From Alphaproteobacteria bacterium (GTDB lineage Bacteria > Pseudomonadota > Alphaproteobacteria > Rhodobacterales > Rhodobacteraceae), in assembly GCA_030424865.1 (NCBI GenBank), contig JAUHVR010000006.1, positions 62,001-126,000 of the forward strand: a DNA stretch of 64,000 nucleotides, written 5' to 3'. Position numbers and translations under genes: made by a program. Below the pieces are notes generated by a model, which ran no database searches, was not told the origin of the DNA, and was given only the letters and a program-made list of their open reading frames with translations. Below, piece by piece: positions 55,152 through 63,578 of this stretch; the stretch's first letter is position 1, and the number at the start of each line of letters is the position of its first letter.

Positions 55152-55709
55152 TCAGCGACGGCGGTCGCGGCGGGAGCTCATGGGCTGGAACGCAACGCCG
55201 ACGTGGGCCTCGCAATAGGGTTTGCCCTGTTGCACGGGAAGTCCGCAGAACCAGAAGTCCTCGGTCGCGGGATCGCCGACCGGCCATTTGCAGGTGCGCT
55301 CGGTCAGTTCCATTAGCGAGAGCTTCTTGGCCTTCTTTTCGACCTCGTTGACCTTGGCCAGTGCCTCGGGGCTGATTTCATTGGCCGAGGGCTGCGGCGG
55401 CAGCGGTTGACCGGCCGGAATGATCGCCTTGCGGGCCGGGATCGGCTTGGCCTCGGCCACCGGTTCGGGCTTGGCTTCGCGTGCCGGTTCGGTCTTGGGC
55501 TGCGGCTTGGGCTTGGGTTCGGCCTTGGCGGGTTTGGCCTCGGCCTTGGCGGGTGTTGCACCGGCGCGGTTCGACAGGCCCAGGCGGTGGACCTTGCCGA
55601 TCACGGCATTGCGGGTGACGCCGCCCAGCTCTTTGGCGATCTGGCTGGCCGACTGACCTTCGGTCCACATCTTTTTCAGCAACTCGACGCGTTCATCGGT
55701 CCAGGACAT
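55152..55709 (-). CDS. gcrA: Cell cycle regulator GcrA
   Basis: 185 aa. Amino HTH (MSWTDERVELLKKMWTEGQS, GGVTRNAVIGKVHRLGLSNR), a low-complexity Ala/Lys/Pro/Glu linker, and the C-terminal RNA-polymerase-contact region (RTCKWPVGDPATEDFWFCGL, then PYCEAHVGVAFQP). In Caulobacter GcrA acts with sigma-70 at GANTC-methylated promoters. The linker repeats (AKAEAKPAKAEPKPKPQPK) are unusually long. A leader hairpin with a T-run precedes its start. Confidence 0.95.
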   Translation of the reverse strand: MSWTDERVELLKKMWTEGQSASQIAKELGGVTRNAVIGKVHRLGLSNRAGATPAKAEAKPAKAEPKPKPQPKTEPAREAKPEPVAEAKPIPARKAIIPAGQPLPPQPSANEISPEALAKVNEVEKKAKKLSLMELTERTCKWPVGDPATEDFWFCGLPVQQGKPYCEAHVGVAFQPMSSRRDRRR

Positions 55710-55724
55710 CGGCTTTCCTTACGT

Positions 55725-55750
55725 AAAAAGCGGCCCCTGCGGTGGGCCGC
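55725..55750 (-). terminator. Terminator-like hairpin in the gcrA leader
   Basis: On the minus strand GCGGCCC / GGGCCGC (7-bp stem, 7-base loop) is followed directly by TTTTT and lies 15 bases upstream of the gcrA ATG. No minus-strand gene lies upstream to be terminated, so it sits in the gcrA 5' leader and may act as an attenuator. Confidence 0.55.
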
Positions 55751-55773
55751 CTGAAAAATCTGTCAGAACCCCT

Positions 55774-55801
55774 ATTCTAATCACTCCGGCCCGAGTTACA
55801 A
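55774..55801 (-). promoter_or_regulatory. Promoter of gcrA
   Basis: Minus strand TTGTAA (55796-55801), a 16-base spacer, TAGAAT (55774-55779; five of six housekeeping bases). A start near 55767 would give a leader that includes the hairpin at 55725-55750. Confidence 0.5.
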
Positions 55802-55827
55802 GCGGCGCGAGCAGAAGGAACGGGCAA

Positions 55828-56634
55828 ATGGGCAACACCTCTTACCAGATGGGCACGCGGCGCTTTGGCCGGATGAACTGGCTGGGGCTTTACACCCTGG
55901 CGCGGCGCGAGATCCTGCGGTTCACCGCGGTCTGGTCGCAGACGCTGTTGGCGCCTTTGGTGACGGCGGGGCTGTTCCTGCTGATCTTTTCCATCGCCAT
56001 TGGCGCGCGGCGGGGCGAGGTGATGGGCGTGCCCTTCACCACCTTCATTGCGCCGGGGATCCTGATGATGACGGTGATCCAAAACGCCTTTGCCAATACC
56101 TCGTCCTCGATCATGATTTCCAAGGTGCAGGGCAATATTGTTGACACGCTGATGCCGCCGCTTTCGGCTGTGGAGCTGGTGGTGGGCTATATCGTTGGCG
56201 GTGTGGCGCGGGGCTTTGCGGTTGCCGTTTGCATCACCTTGGCGCTGTGGCTGGTGCTGGGGATCGTGCCTGCGCATGTCGGGTGGCTTGTTGTCTTTGT
56301 GGTGCTCGGCGCGGCGTTTCTGGGCGGGCTTGGCATGATTGCCGCGATCTTTGCCCAGAAGTTCGACCAGATGGCGGCGATCACCAACTTCATCGTCACG
56401 CCTTTGGCGTTTCTGTCGGGCACCTTCTACTCGGTCGAGGCCCTGCCGCCCGTCCTGTGGGTGATCAGCCATGTGAACCCGGTCTTCTACCTGATCGACG
56501 GGGTGCGGTACGGCATGATCGGGGTGTCGGACAGCGCGCCTTTGTTGGGGCTGTTGGTGTCTTCCGGGTCCGTGGCCGCTGTGGTGGCCGTGGCCTGGTG
56601 GATGTTCCGGACCGGGTATCGCCTCAAGTCCTGA
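55828..56634 (+). CDS. ABC-2 type transporter permease
   Basis: 268 aa. Six hydrophobic spans with GLYTLARREILRFTAVWSQT, IAPGILMMTVIQNAFANTSS and FLSGTFYSVEALPPVLWVIS, as in NodJ/polysaccharide-or-drug exporters. AAGGA lies upstream of the ATG. No ATPase gene is adjacent in the window, so its partner is elsewhere. Divergent from gcrA and convergent with the EamA gene (11-base overlap). Confidence 0.88.
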   Translation: MGNTSYQMGTRRFGRMNWLGLYTLARREILRFTAVWSQTLLAPLVTAGLFLLIFSIAIGARRGEVMGVPFTTFIAPGILMMTVIQNAFANTSSSIMISKVQGNIVDTLMPPLSAVELVVGYIVGGVARGFAVAVCITLALWLVLGIVPAHVGWLVVFVVLGAAFLGGLGMIAAIFAQKFDQMAAITNFIVTPLAFLSGTFYSVEALPPVLWVISHVNPVFYLIDGVRYGMIGVSDSAPLLGLLVSSGSVAAVVAVAWWMFRTGYRLKS

Positions 56635-57502
56635 GCCGCGCCTCGCGCCAGGCCAAGAGGCCGCCACCGCTGAGGATGGTCGCCATGCCGAGCAGCGACA
56701 GGGCATCGGGGGCGACGCCGAAGGCCAGGAAGTCGTACAGCGCGGCAAAGACCAGCGTGGCGTAGAAGAAGGGCGCGACAAAGCTGGCGTCCCCGCGCGA
56801 CATGGCGTTGGTAAAGCTGAACTGGGCCGCGGCCATCAGAAAGCCGATCCCGGCGAGGGCCAGCCATTGCAGGGGCGTCGGCGAGAGCCAGACAAAGCTG
56901 GCCGCGATCGAAGAGATCACCAGCCCGATCACATTGTTGATCAGCAGGATCTGCAGCGGCTTTTCCCGTCCCGTCAGCATCTTGATGAAGATCAGCTCAC
57001 ATCCCAGCATCAGGGCGGCGCCCAACGCCAAAAGGGCGGCGGGTTGAAAGCTTTCGGGCGTCGGCCGCAGCAGGATCACGGCCCCCAGAATGGCGATGCC
57101 TGCCGCGCTCCAACGGACGCGGCCGACGCGTTCGGACAGGAAGAGCACCGCAAAGATCATCCCGAAGACCGGGTTCAGAAAGCTGATTGCCGTTGCATCC
57201 GACAGCGGGATAAAGGCCGCAGCGGCAAACATGAGTGTCACGCCGCCCCATCCCAGGGTCGAGCGCACGGCGTGGACGCGCAAGTTGGGCTGGGTGATCG
57301 GCATCCGGGTCAGCGTGACGGCGGTGGCGATCGCCATCAGGGCAAAGATGAACCGCCCGTTGCTGATCTGCAGCGGGTGCAGCGCAGGGCCCAGCGTGTC
57401 GGTGCCCAACATCTTGGCCAAAAGCGTCGTGCCTGCAGCGAAGGCCGAGGCGAGGATTGTCAGCATCGCGGCTAGCGCGTTGTTGGGGGCGGGTGGCGTC
57501 AT
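56624..57502 (-). CDS. EamA/DMT family transporter
   Basis: About 292 aa from MTPPAPNNALAAMLTILASA. Ten hydrophobic spans in two EamA halves (IPLSDATAISFLNPVFGMIF, SFVAPFFYATLVFAALYDFL). Exports or imports small metabolites; substrate unknown. The longer frame to 57607 has no supported start. Confidence 0.88.
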   Translation of the reverse strand: MTPPAPNNALAAMLTILASAFAAGTTLLAKMLGTDTLGPALHPLQISNGRFIFALMAIATAVTLTRMPITQPNLRVHAVRSTLGWGGVTLMFAAAAFIPLSDATAISFLNPVFGMIFAVLFLSERVGRVRWSAAGIAILGAVILLRPTPESFQPAALLALGAALMLGCELIFIKMLTGREKPLQILLINNVIGLVISSIAASFVWLSPTPLQWLALAGIGFLMAAAQFSFTNAMSRGDASFVAPFFYATLVFAALYDFLAFGVAPDALSLLGMATILSGGGLLAWREARLRT

Positions 57503-57645
57503 GACGGCGCTTTGCGCTGGATTATGGACCGGCGCAAGGGGATTTGTGGGTGGGTGTGGGCGACCAACGGTGGTCTTGCGTGTCAGAGGTCGTATGAACT
57601 GGGACAACGAAGGTTGGCAACGTGGACAAAGCCGACCTTCGATGG

Positions 57646-58131
57646 TTAGGAGCGGATCTGAACTTCGCCCTCGATTTCCATTGCAAAGCCCAAGGGCAGT
57701 GCAGACACACCAATTGCCGATCGCGCATGGCGTCCCACATCCGGTCCGAATACGTCAATCAAGAGGTCGCTGAAGCCATTCACAACCAAATGTTGTTCGG
57801 TATAGCCGGGGCTGGAAGCGACCATACCAAAGACACGCGTCCAACCGACAATTCGGGAAAGATCGCCAATCTCGGCCTTGATATTCGCGATTACAGACAG
57901 CGCGATATCCCGTGCCTCAGCATAAGCTTGTTCGGTGGTGAAGTCGGCGCCTACAATTCCAAATGGGCCGGCAATACTCCCGTCAATGGCGCTTTTTGGA
58001 CTTCCAGAGAACAAAAGCCGTTCACCGCGAACATTCACAAATGAAAATGGTAGATGCACCCCAGCCGGCGGCTTTGCGGCGGCAGGCAGGCTCAATCCGA
58101 GCTTTTGCAGTCTTACTTCTGGTGTCGCCAT
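57646..58131 (-). CDS. RidA/YjgF family protein
   Basis: About 161 aa from MATPEVRLQKLGLSLPAAAK, with GAGGG before. LLFSGSPKSAIDG and FSDLLIDVFGPDVGRHARSA with VSALPLGFAMEIEGEVQI are the YjgF core and Arg site. RidA enzymes deaminate imines/enamines; longer than E. coli RidA (128). The stretch looks lower in GC than neighbours. It lies upstream of dnaE2 on the opposite strand. Confidence 0.85.
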   Translation of the reverse strand: MATPEVRLQKLGLSLPAAAKPPAGVHLPFSFVNVRGERLLFSGSPKSAIDGSIAGPFGIVGADFTTEQAYAEARDIALSVIANIKAEIGDLSRIVGWTRVFGMVASSPGYTEQHLVVNGFSDLLIDVFGPDVGRHARSAIGVSALPLGFAMEIEGEVQIRS

Positions 58132-58281
58132 TCGATCCCTCACAACGTCGAAAAGGAATGCCTATCATAAATGTTGGAATGTGTCTCCCAAGGGCTCTGA
58201 GCCGCCATTTGCCGAAACGCGGGGGCAGATGCGACTTTTGCCCAAGCGCGCACGCCTTACGTAACAAAGGACTCAAAATGA

Positions 58282-58296
58282 GAACAAAAGGTGAAT
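58282..58296 (+). promoter_or_regulatory. LexA-box-like motif before dnaE2
   Basis: GAAC-N7-GAAT, 16 bases before the start. The alphaproteobacterial SOS box is GTTC-N7-GTTC (GAAC-N7-GAAC on the other strand), so it is one base from perfect. Plausible for a damage-inducible polymerase. Confidence 0.45.
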
Positions 58297-58311
58297 ATAC
58301 TCTGAGTCGCC

Positions 58312-61299
58312 ATGTTTGCCGAACTGTCCATCACCTCGAATTTCACCTTCCTCACCGGGGCCTCTCACCCCGAGGAGTACATGAGCCGTGCCGCCCTGAT
58401 GGGCATGCCCGCGATTGCGATTGCCGATGAAAACTCGGTGGCCGGGATCGTCCGCGCCTATACCGAGGCCAAGGACATCGCGCGCCGGGTCCGGGAACGG
58501 CAGGCCTTTGATGCCGAACACGGTCTGATCGGCCCGCCTGTGCCCGCGGGGCTGCAGCGCGCCCCGTCGATCGACATCTATTGCATCCCCCGCCTGATCC
58601 CTGCCGCCCGGCTGGTGCTGGCCGAAGGGATCGAGATCACAGCCCTCGCCGCCACCCGCACCGGCTGGGCGCGGCTGTGTCGCCTGATCTCCAAGGGGCG
58701 GCTGCGTGCGGAAAAGGGCAGCTGTCATCTGCGCATCGACGACCTGATGGAGGGGGGCGCCGAGGGTCTTCACCTGCTCCTGCACGGCCCGCCACAGGCA
58801 CACCAGATGCCGCGCGGCGCGGGCCCGTGGTGGCCACAGGCGCAGCGGGTGACGCGCCGCTTTGCCCAGCAAATGCACCTGGTGCTCAGCCCTGCCTATG
58901 ACGGGCAGGATGCGGCGCGCTTCGATGCTCTCGCGGCCCTCGCCCGTGACCTCGGCCTGCCCACCGTGGCCTCGGCGGCTCCGATGATGCACCACGGTCG
59001 CCGCCGCCGGCTGGCGGATGTGCTTTCCGCCGTGCGCCTCGGGTGCCGCGTTGACCAGCTGGGCCGCACTGCGCTGACCAATGGCGAACAGCGGTTGCGC
59101 AGCGATGCCGACATGCGCCGCCTGCTTGGCCCCCATGCCGGGGCCGTCGACCGTGCCGCCAAACTGGCCGAGGATTGCAGCTTTTGCCTGGGCACCCTGC
59201 GCTACGAATACCCCTCGGAAATCGCCGAGGGTGAGACCGCCGCCGATCGCCTGGCCCGGCTCGCGCGCGAGGGTCTGAAATGGCGCTATCCCTATGGCGC
59301 GCCCGACCGGGTGCGCGACATGCTGGAGCACGAACTCACCCTGATCGCCAAGCTGAAGTATGAACCTTACTTCCTGACCGTCCGTGACATCGTCGCCTTT
59401 GCGCGGTCGCGCGGCATCCTCTGCCAGGGTCGGGGATCGGCGGCCAACTCGGTGGTTTGCTATTGCCTTGGCGTGACCTCGGTCAGCCCCGAGATCGGCA
59501 CCATGGTCTTCGAGCGTTTTGTGAGTGAGGCGCGGGACGAGCCACCCGACATCGACGTCGATTTCGAGCATGAGCGCCGCGAAGAGGTGATCCAGCACAT
59601 TTACGAGCGCTACGGCCGCCACCGGGCGGGCCTCTGTGCGACGGTGATCCATTACCGCGGCAAACGCGCGATCCGCGAGGTTGGGGCGGCCATGGGCCTC
59701 AGCCGCGACACCATCGGCGCGCTTTCCTCGCAGCTTTGGGGCGGATTTGGCCGAGACGGCATCCCCGAAAGCCGCCTGCGCGAGATCGGCCTTGATCCCG
59801 AGGATCGCAAGCTGAAACAGACCATCGCGCTGATCTACGAGGTGGTGGGCTTTCCCCGCCACCTCAGTCAGCATGTGGGCGGTTTCATCGTGACCGAGGG
59901 GCGGCTGGATGAACTGGTGCCCATTGAAAACGCCACGATGGAGGACCGCACGGTCATCTGCTGGGACAAGGACGACATTGATTCCCTGGGCATTCTCAAG
60001 GTCGATGTGCTGGCGCTGGGCATGCTGACCTGTATCCGCAAGGCCTTTGATCTGCTGAAGCTGCATCACCACCAGGACCACACGCTGGCCAGCCTGCCAC
60101 CCGAGGATCCGGCGGTTTATGACATGCTGTGCAAGGCCGACAGCGTCGGCGTCTTTCAGGTCGAAAGCCGGGCGCAGATGAACTTTCTGCCGCGCATGAA
60201 GCCGCGCTGCTTCTATGATCTGGTGATCGAGGTTGCGATCATCCGTCCGGGGCCCATCCAGGGCGACATGGTGCACCCCTATATCCGGCGCAGGAACGGC
60301 GAAGAGCCGGTGACCTTTCCGTCAGACGAGCTGGGCAAGGTGCTGGGCAAGACCATGGGGGTCCCGCTGTTCCAGGAACAGGCGATGCAGATCGCCATCA
60401 TCGGGGCGGGGTTCACCCCGGACGAGGCCGACCGGCTGCGGCGGTCATTGGCGACCTTCAAGAAGCACGGAAACGTCAGCGAGTTCCACGACCGGTTCAT
60501 GAAGGGCATGGCCAAGAACGGCTATGACGCGGATTTTGCGGCGCGGTGTTTTTCCCAGATCGAGGGGTTCGGCTCGTATGGTTTCCCCGAAAGCCATGCG
60601 GCCTCGTTTGCCTTGCTGGTCTATGCCTCGGCCTGGATCAAGTGCCACCATCCGGGGATCTTTGCCTGCGCGTTGCTGAATGCGCAGCCGATGGGGTTCT
60701 ATGCCCCGGCGCAGATCGTGCGGGACGCGCGCGAACACGGGGTCGAGGTGCGGCCCGTCTGTGTGCAGTCCAGTTTCTGGGACAACGTGATGGAGGCGGA
60801 TGGCGAGGGTGGATTGGCGCTGCGACTGGGGTTCCGGCAGATCAAGGGGGTCAGCGAAGAGGACGCGACCTGGCTGACGGCGGCGCGCGGCAATGGGTAC
60901 CGCGAGGTGCGCGATGTCTGGCGCCGCGCCGGGTTGCCGCCGGGAGTGGTGGCACGCCTGGCCGAGGCGGATGTCTTTGCCGCCCTGGGCATTCCCCGGC
61001 GCGAGGCGCTGTGGGCGGCCAAGGCGCTGGCGGGCGAAAAGCCCCTGCCGCTTTTTGCCGGGGACATTGAGGGAGAGGCGATTGACGAACCGGCGGCGGT
61101 GTTGCCGGCAATGACCGAGGGTGAGCAGGTGGTCGAGGATTACGTGTCCTCGCGGCTGACGCTGCGGCGGCATCCCCTGGCCCTGTTGCGCGACCGGTTG
61201 ACGCCGGGCGGGGCAAATTCCTTCAAGGAATTTGATCCGGAATTCGTGTCGAATTCCGGTTCCCCTGCGGGGAATGGGGGCGCTGCCCCCAGCCACTGA
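58312..61299 (+). CDS. dnaE2: Error-prone DNA polymerase III alpha subunit, C-terminally truncated
   Basis: 995 aa. MFAELSITSNFTFLTGASHP is the PHP domain start; the polymerase core has GRGSAANSVVCYCLGVTSVS, PDIDVDFEHERREEVIQHIY, LSQHVGGFIVTEG and IEGFGSYGFPESHAASFALL. It follows the ImuC/DnaE2 layout but ends soon after EDYVSSRLTLRRHPLALLRD, with about 30 odd residues (SFKEFDPEFVSNSGSPAGNG) encoded by palindromic repeats. The OB-fold C-terminal region usual in this family, with its VRQRPG-type motif, is missing. No imuA or imuB is next to it. Activity is uncertain. Confidence 0.9.
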   Translation: MFAELSITSNFTFLTGASHPEEYMSRAALMGMPAIAIADENSVAGIVRAYTEAKDIARRVRERQAFDAEHGLIGPPVPAGLQRAPSIDIYCIPRLIPAARLVLAEGIEITALAATRTGWARLCRLISKGRLRAEKGSCHLRIDDLMEGGAEGLHLLLHGPPQAHQMPRGAGPWWPQAQRVTRRFAQQMHLVLSPAYDGQDAARFDALAALARDLGLPTVASAAPMMHHGRRRRLADVLSAVRLGCRVDQLGRTALTNGEQRLRSDADMRRLLGPHAGAVDRAAKLAEDCSFCLGTLRYEYPSEIAEGETAADRLARLAREGLKWRYPYGAPDRVRDMLEHELTLIAKLKYEPYFLTVRDIVAFARSRGILCQGRGSAANSVVCYCLGVTSVSPEIGTMVFERFVSEARDEPPDIDVDFEHERREEVIQHIYERYGRHRAGLCATVIHYRGKRAIREVGAAMGLSRDTIGALSSQLWGGFGRDGIPESRLREIGLDPEDRKLKQTIALIYEVVGFPRHLSQHVGGFIVTEGRLDELVPIENATMEDRTVICWDKDDIDSLGILKVDVLALGMLTCIRKAFDLLKLHHHQDHTLASLPPEDPAVYDMLCKADSVGVFQVESRAQMNFLPRMKPRCFYDLVIEVAIIRPGPIQGDMVHPYIRRRNGEEPVTFPSDELGKVLGKTMGVPLFQEQAMQIAIIGAGFTPDEADRLRRSLATFKKHGNVSEFHDRFMKGMAKNGYDADFAARCFSQIEGFGSYGFPESHAASFALLVYASAWIKCHHPGIFACALLNAQPMGFYAPAQIVRDAREHGVEVRPVCVQSSFWDNVMEADGEGGLALRLGFRQIKGVSEEDATWLTAARGNGYREVRDVWRRAGLPPGVVARLAEADVFAALGIPRREALWAAKALAGEKPLPLFAGDIEGEAIDEPAAVLPAMTEGEQVVEDYVSSRLTLRRHPLALLRDRLTPGGANSFKEFDPEFVSNSGSPAGNGGAAPSH

Positions 61300-61333
61300 C
61301 GTGGCTCCCCTGGGATATTTTCAGCAAGAAGAA
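61215..61333 (+). repeat. Palindrome cluster plus dispersed repeat at dnaE2 end
   Basis: AAATTCCTT-C-AAGGAATTT (61215-61233), CCGGAATTC-GTGTC-GAATTCCGG (61237-61259), TTCCCC-TGC-GGGGAA (61259-61273), GGGGGC-GCT-GCCCCC (61276-61290), AGCCAC-TGAC-GTGGCT (61291-61306), then GGATATTTTCAG with CAAGAAGAA (61313-61333). The first four lie inside the dnaE2 frame. The whole looks like a mosaic of REP-like units. Confidence 0.75.
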
Positions 61334-61337
61334 GGGG

Positions 61338-62522
61338 TCAGACGCCCGCTTTCACGATGGCCTCTGCCAGGATCGGCACCGTGGTCTTGTTCAGACCCGC
61401 AATGTTCATGCGCGAGTCGCCAACCATGTAGATGCCGAACTCGGCGCGCAGTGTCTCGACCAGTTCGGGCGTCGTGCCCAGGCGAGAGAACATGCCGCGG
61501 TGTTGGGCCAAAAAGCCGAACCGGTCCGAACCCGAAAGCCGCTGCAGCTCTCCTGCCAGTTGTTCGCGCAGGCCAAGCATCGACAGGCGGACCTCTTCAA
61601 GCTCGGCGGCCCAATCGGCACGCAGCGCCGGGTCGGTCAGCACCATGGTCACCAGACGTGCACCGTGATCCGGCGGGAAGCTGAAGTTCTGACGGTTCAG
61701 GTAGCTGAGGGTGCCCTGGTTCAGCGCCTGCGCGCCGGGGTCACCCGCAACAGCCATCAAAAGGCCGGTGCGTTCCCGGTAGATGCCGAAATTCTTCGAG
61801 CAACTGGCCGCGATCAGCGTTTCCGGTAGGGCCGCTGCCACCATGCGGGTGGCCGCCGCGTCTTCGTCCAGCCCGTCGCCAAAGCCCTGATAGGCGATGT
61901 CGATCATTGCCGTCGCACCGGTCTTGAGCAGCAGGTCGATGACCTCTTGCCACTGCGTCAGGTTCAGGTTTGCGCCCGTCGGGTTGTGACAGCAGCCGTG
62001 CAGCAGCACCAGGTCGCCTTTGCCCGCCTGCGCCAGGTCGGCCATCATGCCGTCAAAGTCGACGCCGCGTGTCTCGTCATCGAAGTAGCGATAGGTCACC
62101 GTCTCGATCTTCATATGCTTGAGGATCGACAGGTGGTTCGGCCAGGTCGGGTTCGACACAAAGACCCGGACATCCGGATTGGCCATCTTGGCCATGTCAA
62201 AGGCCTGGCGCACCGCGCCGGTGCCACCCGGGGTCGCCGCCGCCGCCACGTTGGCGCGCGGCACCGCATCCCCCAGAACCAGAGAAATCATCGCGTCCGA
62301 GAACCCGGGATCGCCGGCAAGCCCGGTGTAGGACTTGGTGGTCTCGGCTTCCCAGAGCTGCTTTTCAGCCGATTTGATGGCGCGCATGATCGGCGTCATG
62401 CCTTCGGCGTTCTTGTAGACGCCCACGCCAAGGTCGATCTTGTCGGCGCGTGGGTCTTCGCGAAAGGCTTGCATCAGCGCCAGGATCTTGTCGGCGGGCT
62501 GTTTCTGGATGGCTTCGAACAT
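61338..62522 (-). CDS. Aromatic/aspartate aminotransferase (class I)
   Basis: 394 aa from MFEAIQKQPADKILALMQAF. PLP enzyme: SYTGLAGDPGFSDAMISLVL, AAAATPGGTGAVRQAFDMAK, HGCCHNPTGANLNLTQWQEV, and the Schiff-base Lys in LIAASCSKNFGIYRERTGLL. Resembles TyrB/AspC types that move amino groups between aspartate or aromatic amino acids and 2-oxoglutarate. Overlaps the sulfurtransferase gene by one base. Confidence 0.93.
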   Translation of the reverse strand: MFEAIQKQPADKILALMQAFREDPRADKIDLGVGVYKNAEGMTPIMRAIKSAEKQLWEAETTKSYTGLAGDPGFSDAMISLVLGDAVPRANVAAAATPGGTGAVRQAFDMAKMANPDVRVFVSNPTWPNHLSILKHMKIETVTYRYFDDETRGVDFDGMMADLAQAGKGDLVLLHGCCHNPTGANLNLTQWQEVIDLLLKTGATAMIDIAYQGFGDGLDEDAAATRMVAAALPETLIAASCSKNFGIYRERTGLLMAVAGDPGAQALNQGTLSYLNRQNFSFPPDHGARLVTMVLTDPALRADWAAELEEVRLSMLGLREQLAGELQRLSGSDRFGFLAQHRGMFSRLGTTPELVETLRAEFGIYMVGDSRMNIAGLNKTTVPILAEAIVKAGV

Positions 62523-63376
62523 CAGGTGTCTCCGGTGGCAATCGGCACGGTGGGGAACATGCCCCATTCGGCCCATGAGCCGTCATAGAGCGCATGATCG
62601 GTCTTGCCAATCCGCTCCATGGCGAGGCTGAGCACGGCAGCCGTCACGCCTGAGCCGCAGGTGGTGATGGCGGGCTTGGACAGGTCCACGCCAGCCGCTT
62701 CGAAGGTGGCGCGCAGGCCTGCGGCATCCTTCATGGTGCCGTCGGCGTTCAGCAGGGTCTTGAAGGGCACGTTCTTGGAATTCGGAATGTGACCAGCGCG
62801 CAGGCCGGGGCGGGGTTCGTCAGCCTCGCCGCGATAGCGTTCTGCGGCGCGGGCGTCGATGATCTCGTGATCCTTCAGCTTGGATGCCGCCGACACCTGG
62901 GTGATGTCGCGCACCATATGTGCCTGACGGCGCACGGTCATGTGACGGTCGCGCACAATGGGAGGCATATCCTCGGTCGGGCGATCCTCGGCCAGCCATT
63001 TCGGCAGTCCGCCGTCCAGCACGGCCACATCCATCTGGCCCATCAGCCGGAACAGCCACCAGACACGCGCCGCCGAGAACAGGCCCACGCTGTCGTAGAC
63101 CACCACCTGGTGTCCGTCACCCACACCCATGGCGCGCAGACGGGACATAAATTTCTCGATCGGCGGCGCCATATGCGGCAGGTCCGACCGGTTGTCCGAA
63201 ATCTCTTCGATGTCAAAGAACCGCGCGCCGGTGATATGGGCGGCCTCATACTCGGCGCGGGGGTCGCGGTTGTCCGTGGGCAGGTGCCAGGACGCGTCCA
63301 ATACCCGCAGGTCCGGATCCTTGAGATGCTGTGCCAGCCAGGCGGTGGACACCAGTGTTTTCGGATCATCCTGCAT
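62522..63376 (-). CDS. sseA: 3-mercaptopyruvate sulfurtransferase
   Basis: 284 aa from MQDDPKTLVSTAWLAQHLKD with AAGGG upstream. Two rhodanese domains: ARFFDIEEISDNRSDLPHMA in the first, and in the second the catalytic loop TTCGSGVTAAVLSLAMERIG with CGSGVT, typical of mercaptopyruvate enzymes. Transfers sulfur to thiols or cyanide. Coupled with the aminotransferase, which could supply 3-mercaptopyruvate from cysteine (inference). Confidence 0.93.
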   Translation of the reverse strand: MQDDPKTLVSTAWLAQHLKDPDLRVLDASWHLPTDNRDPRAEYEAAHITGARFFDIEEISDNRSDLPHMAPPIEKFMSRLRAMGVGDGHQVVVYDSVGLFSAARVWWLFRLMGQMDVAVLDGGLPKWLAEDRPTEDMPPIVRDRHMTVRRQAHMVRDITQVSAASKLKDHEIIDARAAERYRGEADEPRPGLRAGHIPNSKNVPFKTLLNADGTMKDAAGLRATFEAAGVDLSKPAITTCGSGVTAAVLSLAMERIGKTDHALYDGSWAEWGMFPTVPIATGDT

Positions 63377-63578
63377 GATGTGAACCCTTGTTATGCGCCT
63401 GTTCTTTTGCCTACTACCGGCGACGGGCAGAGGCAAGCGATAGGCCAAGGCGCGCCCTCTGGCAGGGGCGATTTGCCATGGAATTTCAGCGACACCTGTT
63501 GGATACGTCAGTTTCTGACCTATCTCTCGGCTCTGGGCGCAAAGGGGCCTGAAACGGATCGAGGAACAGGAGCCATGA

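Noticed and set aside
58273..60276. 667-aa open frame on the minus strand
   Set aside because: Antisense of the dnaE2 core; composition (His/Arg/Gly-rich) is typical of a shadow frame.
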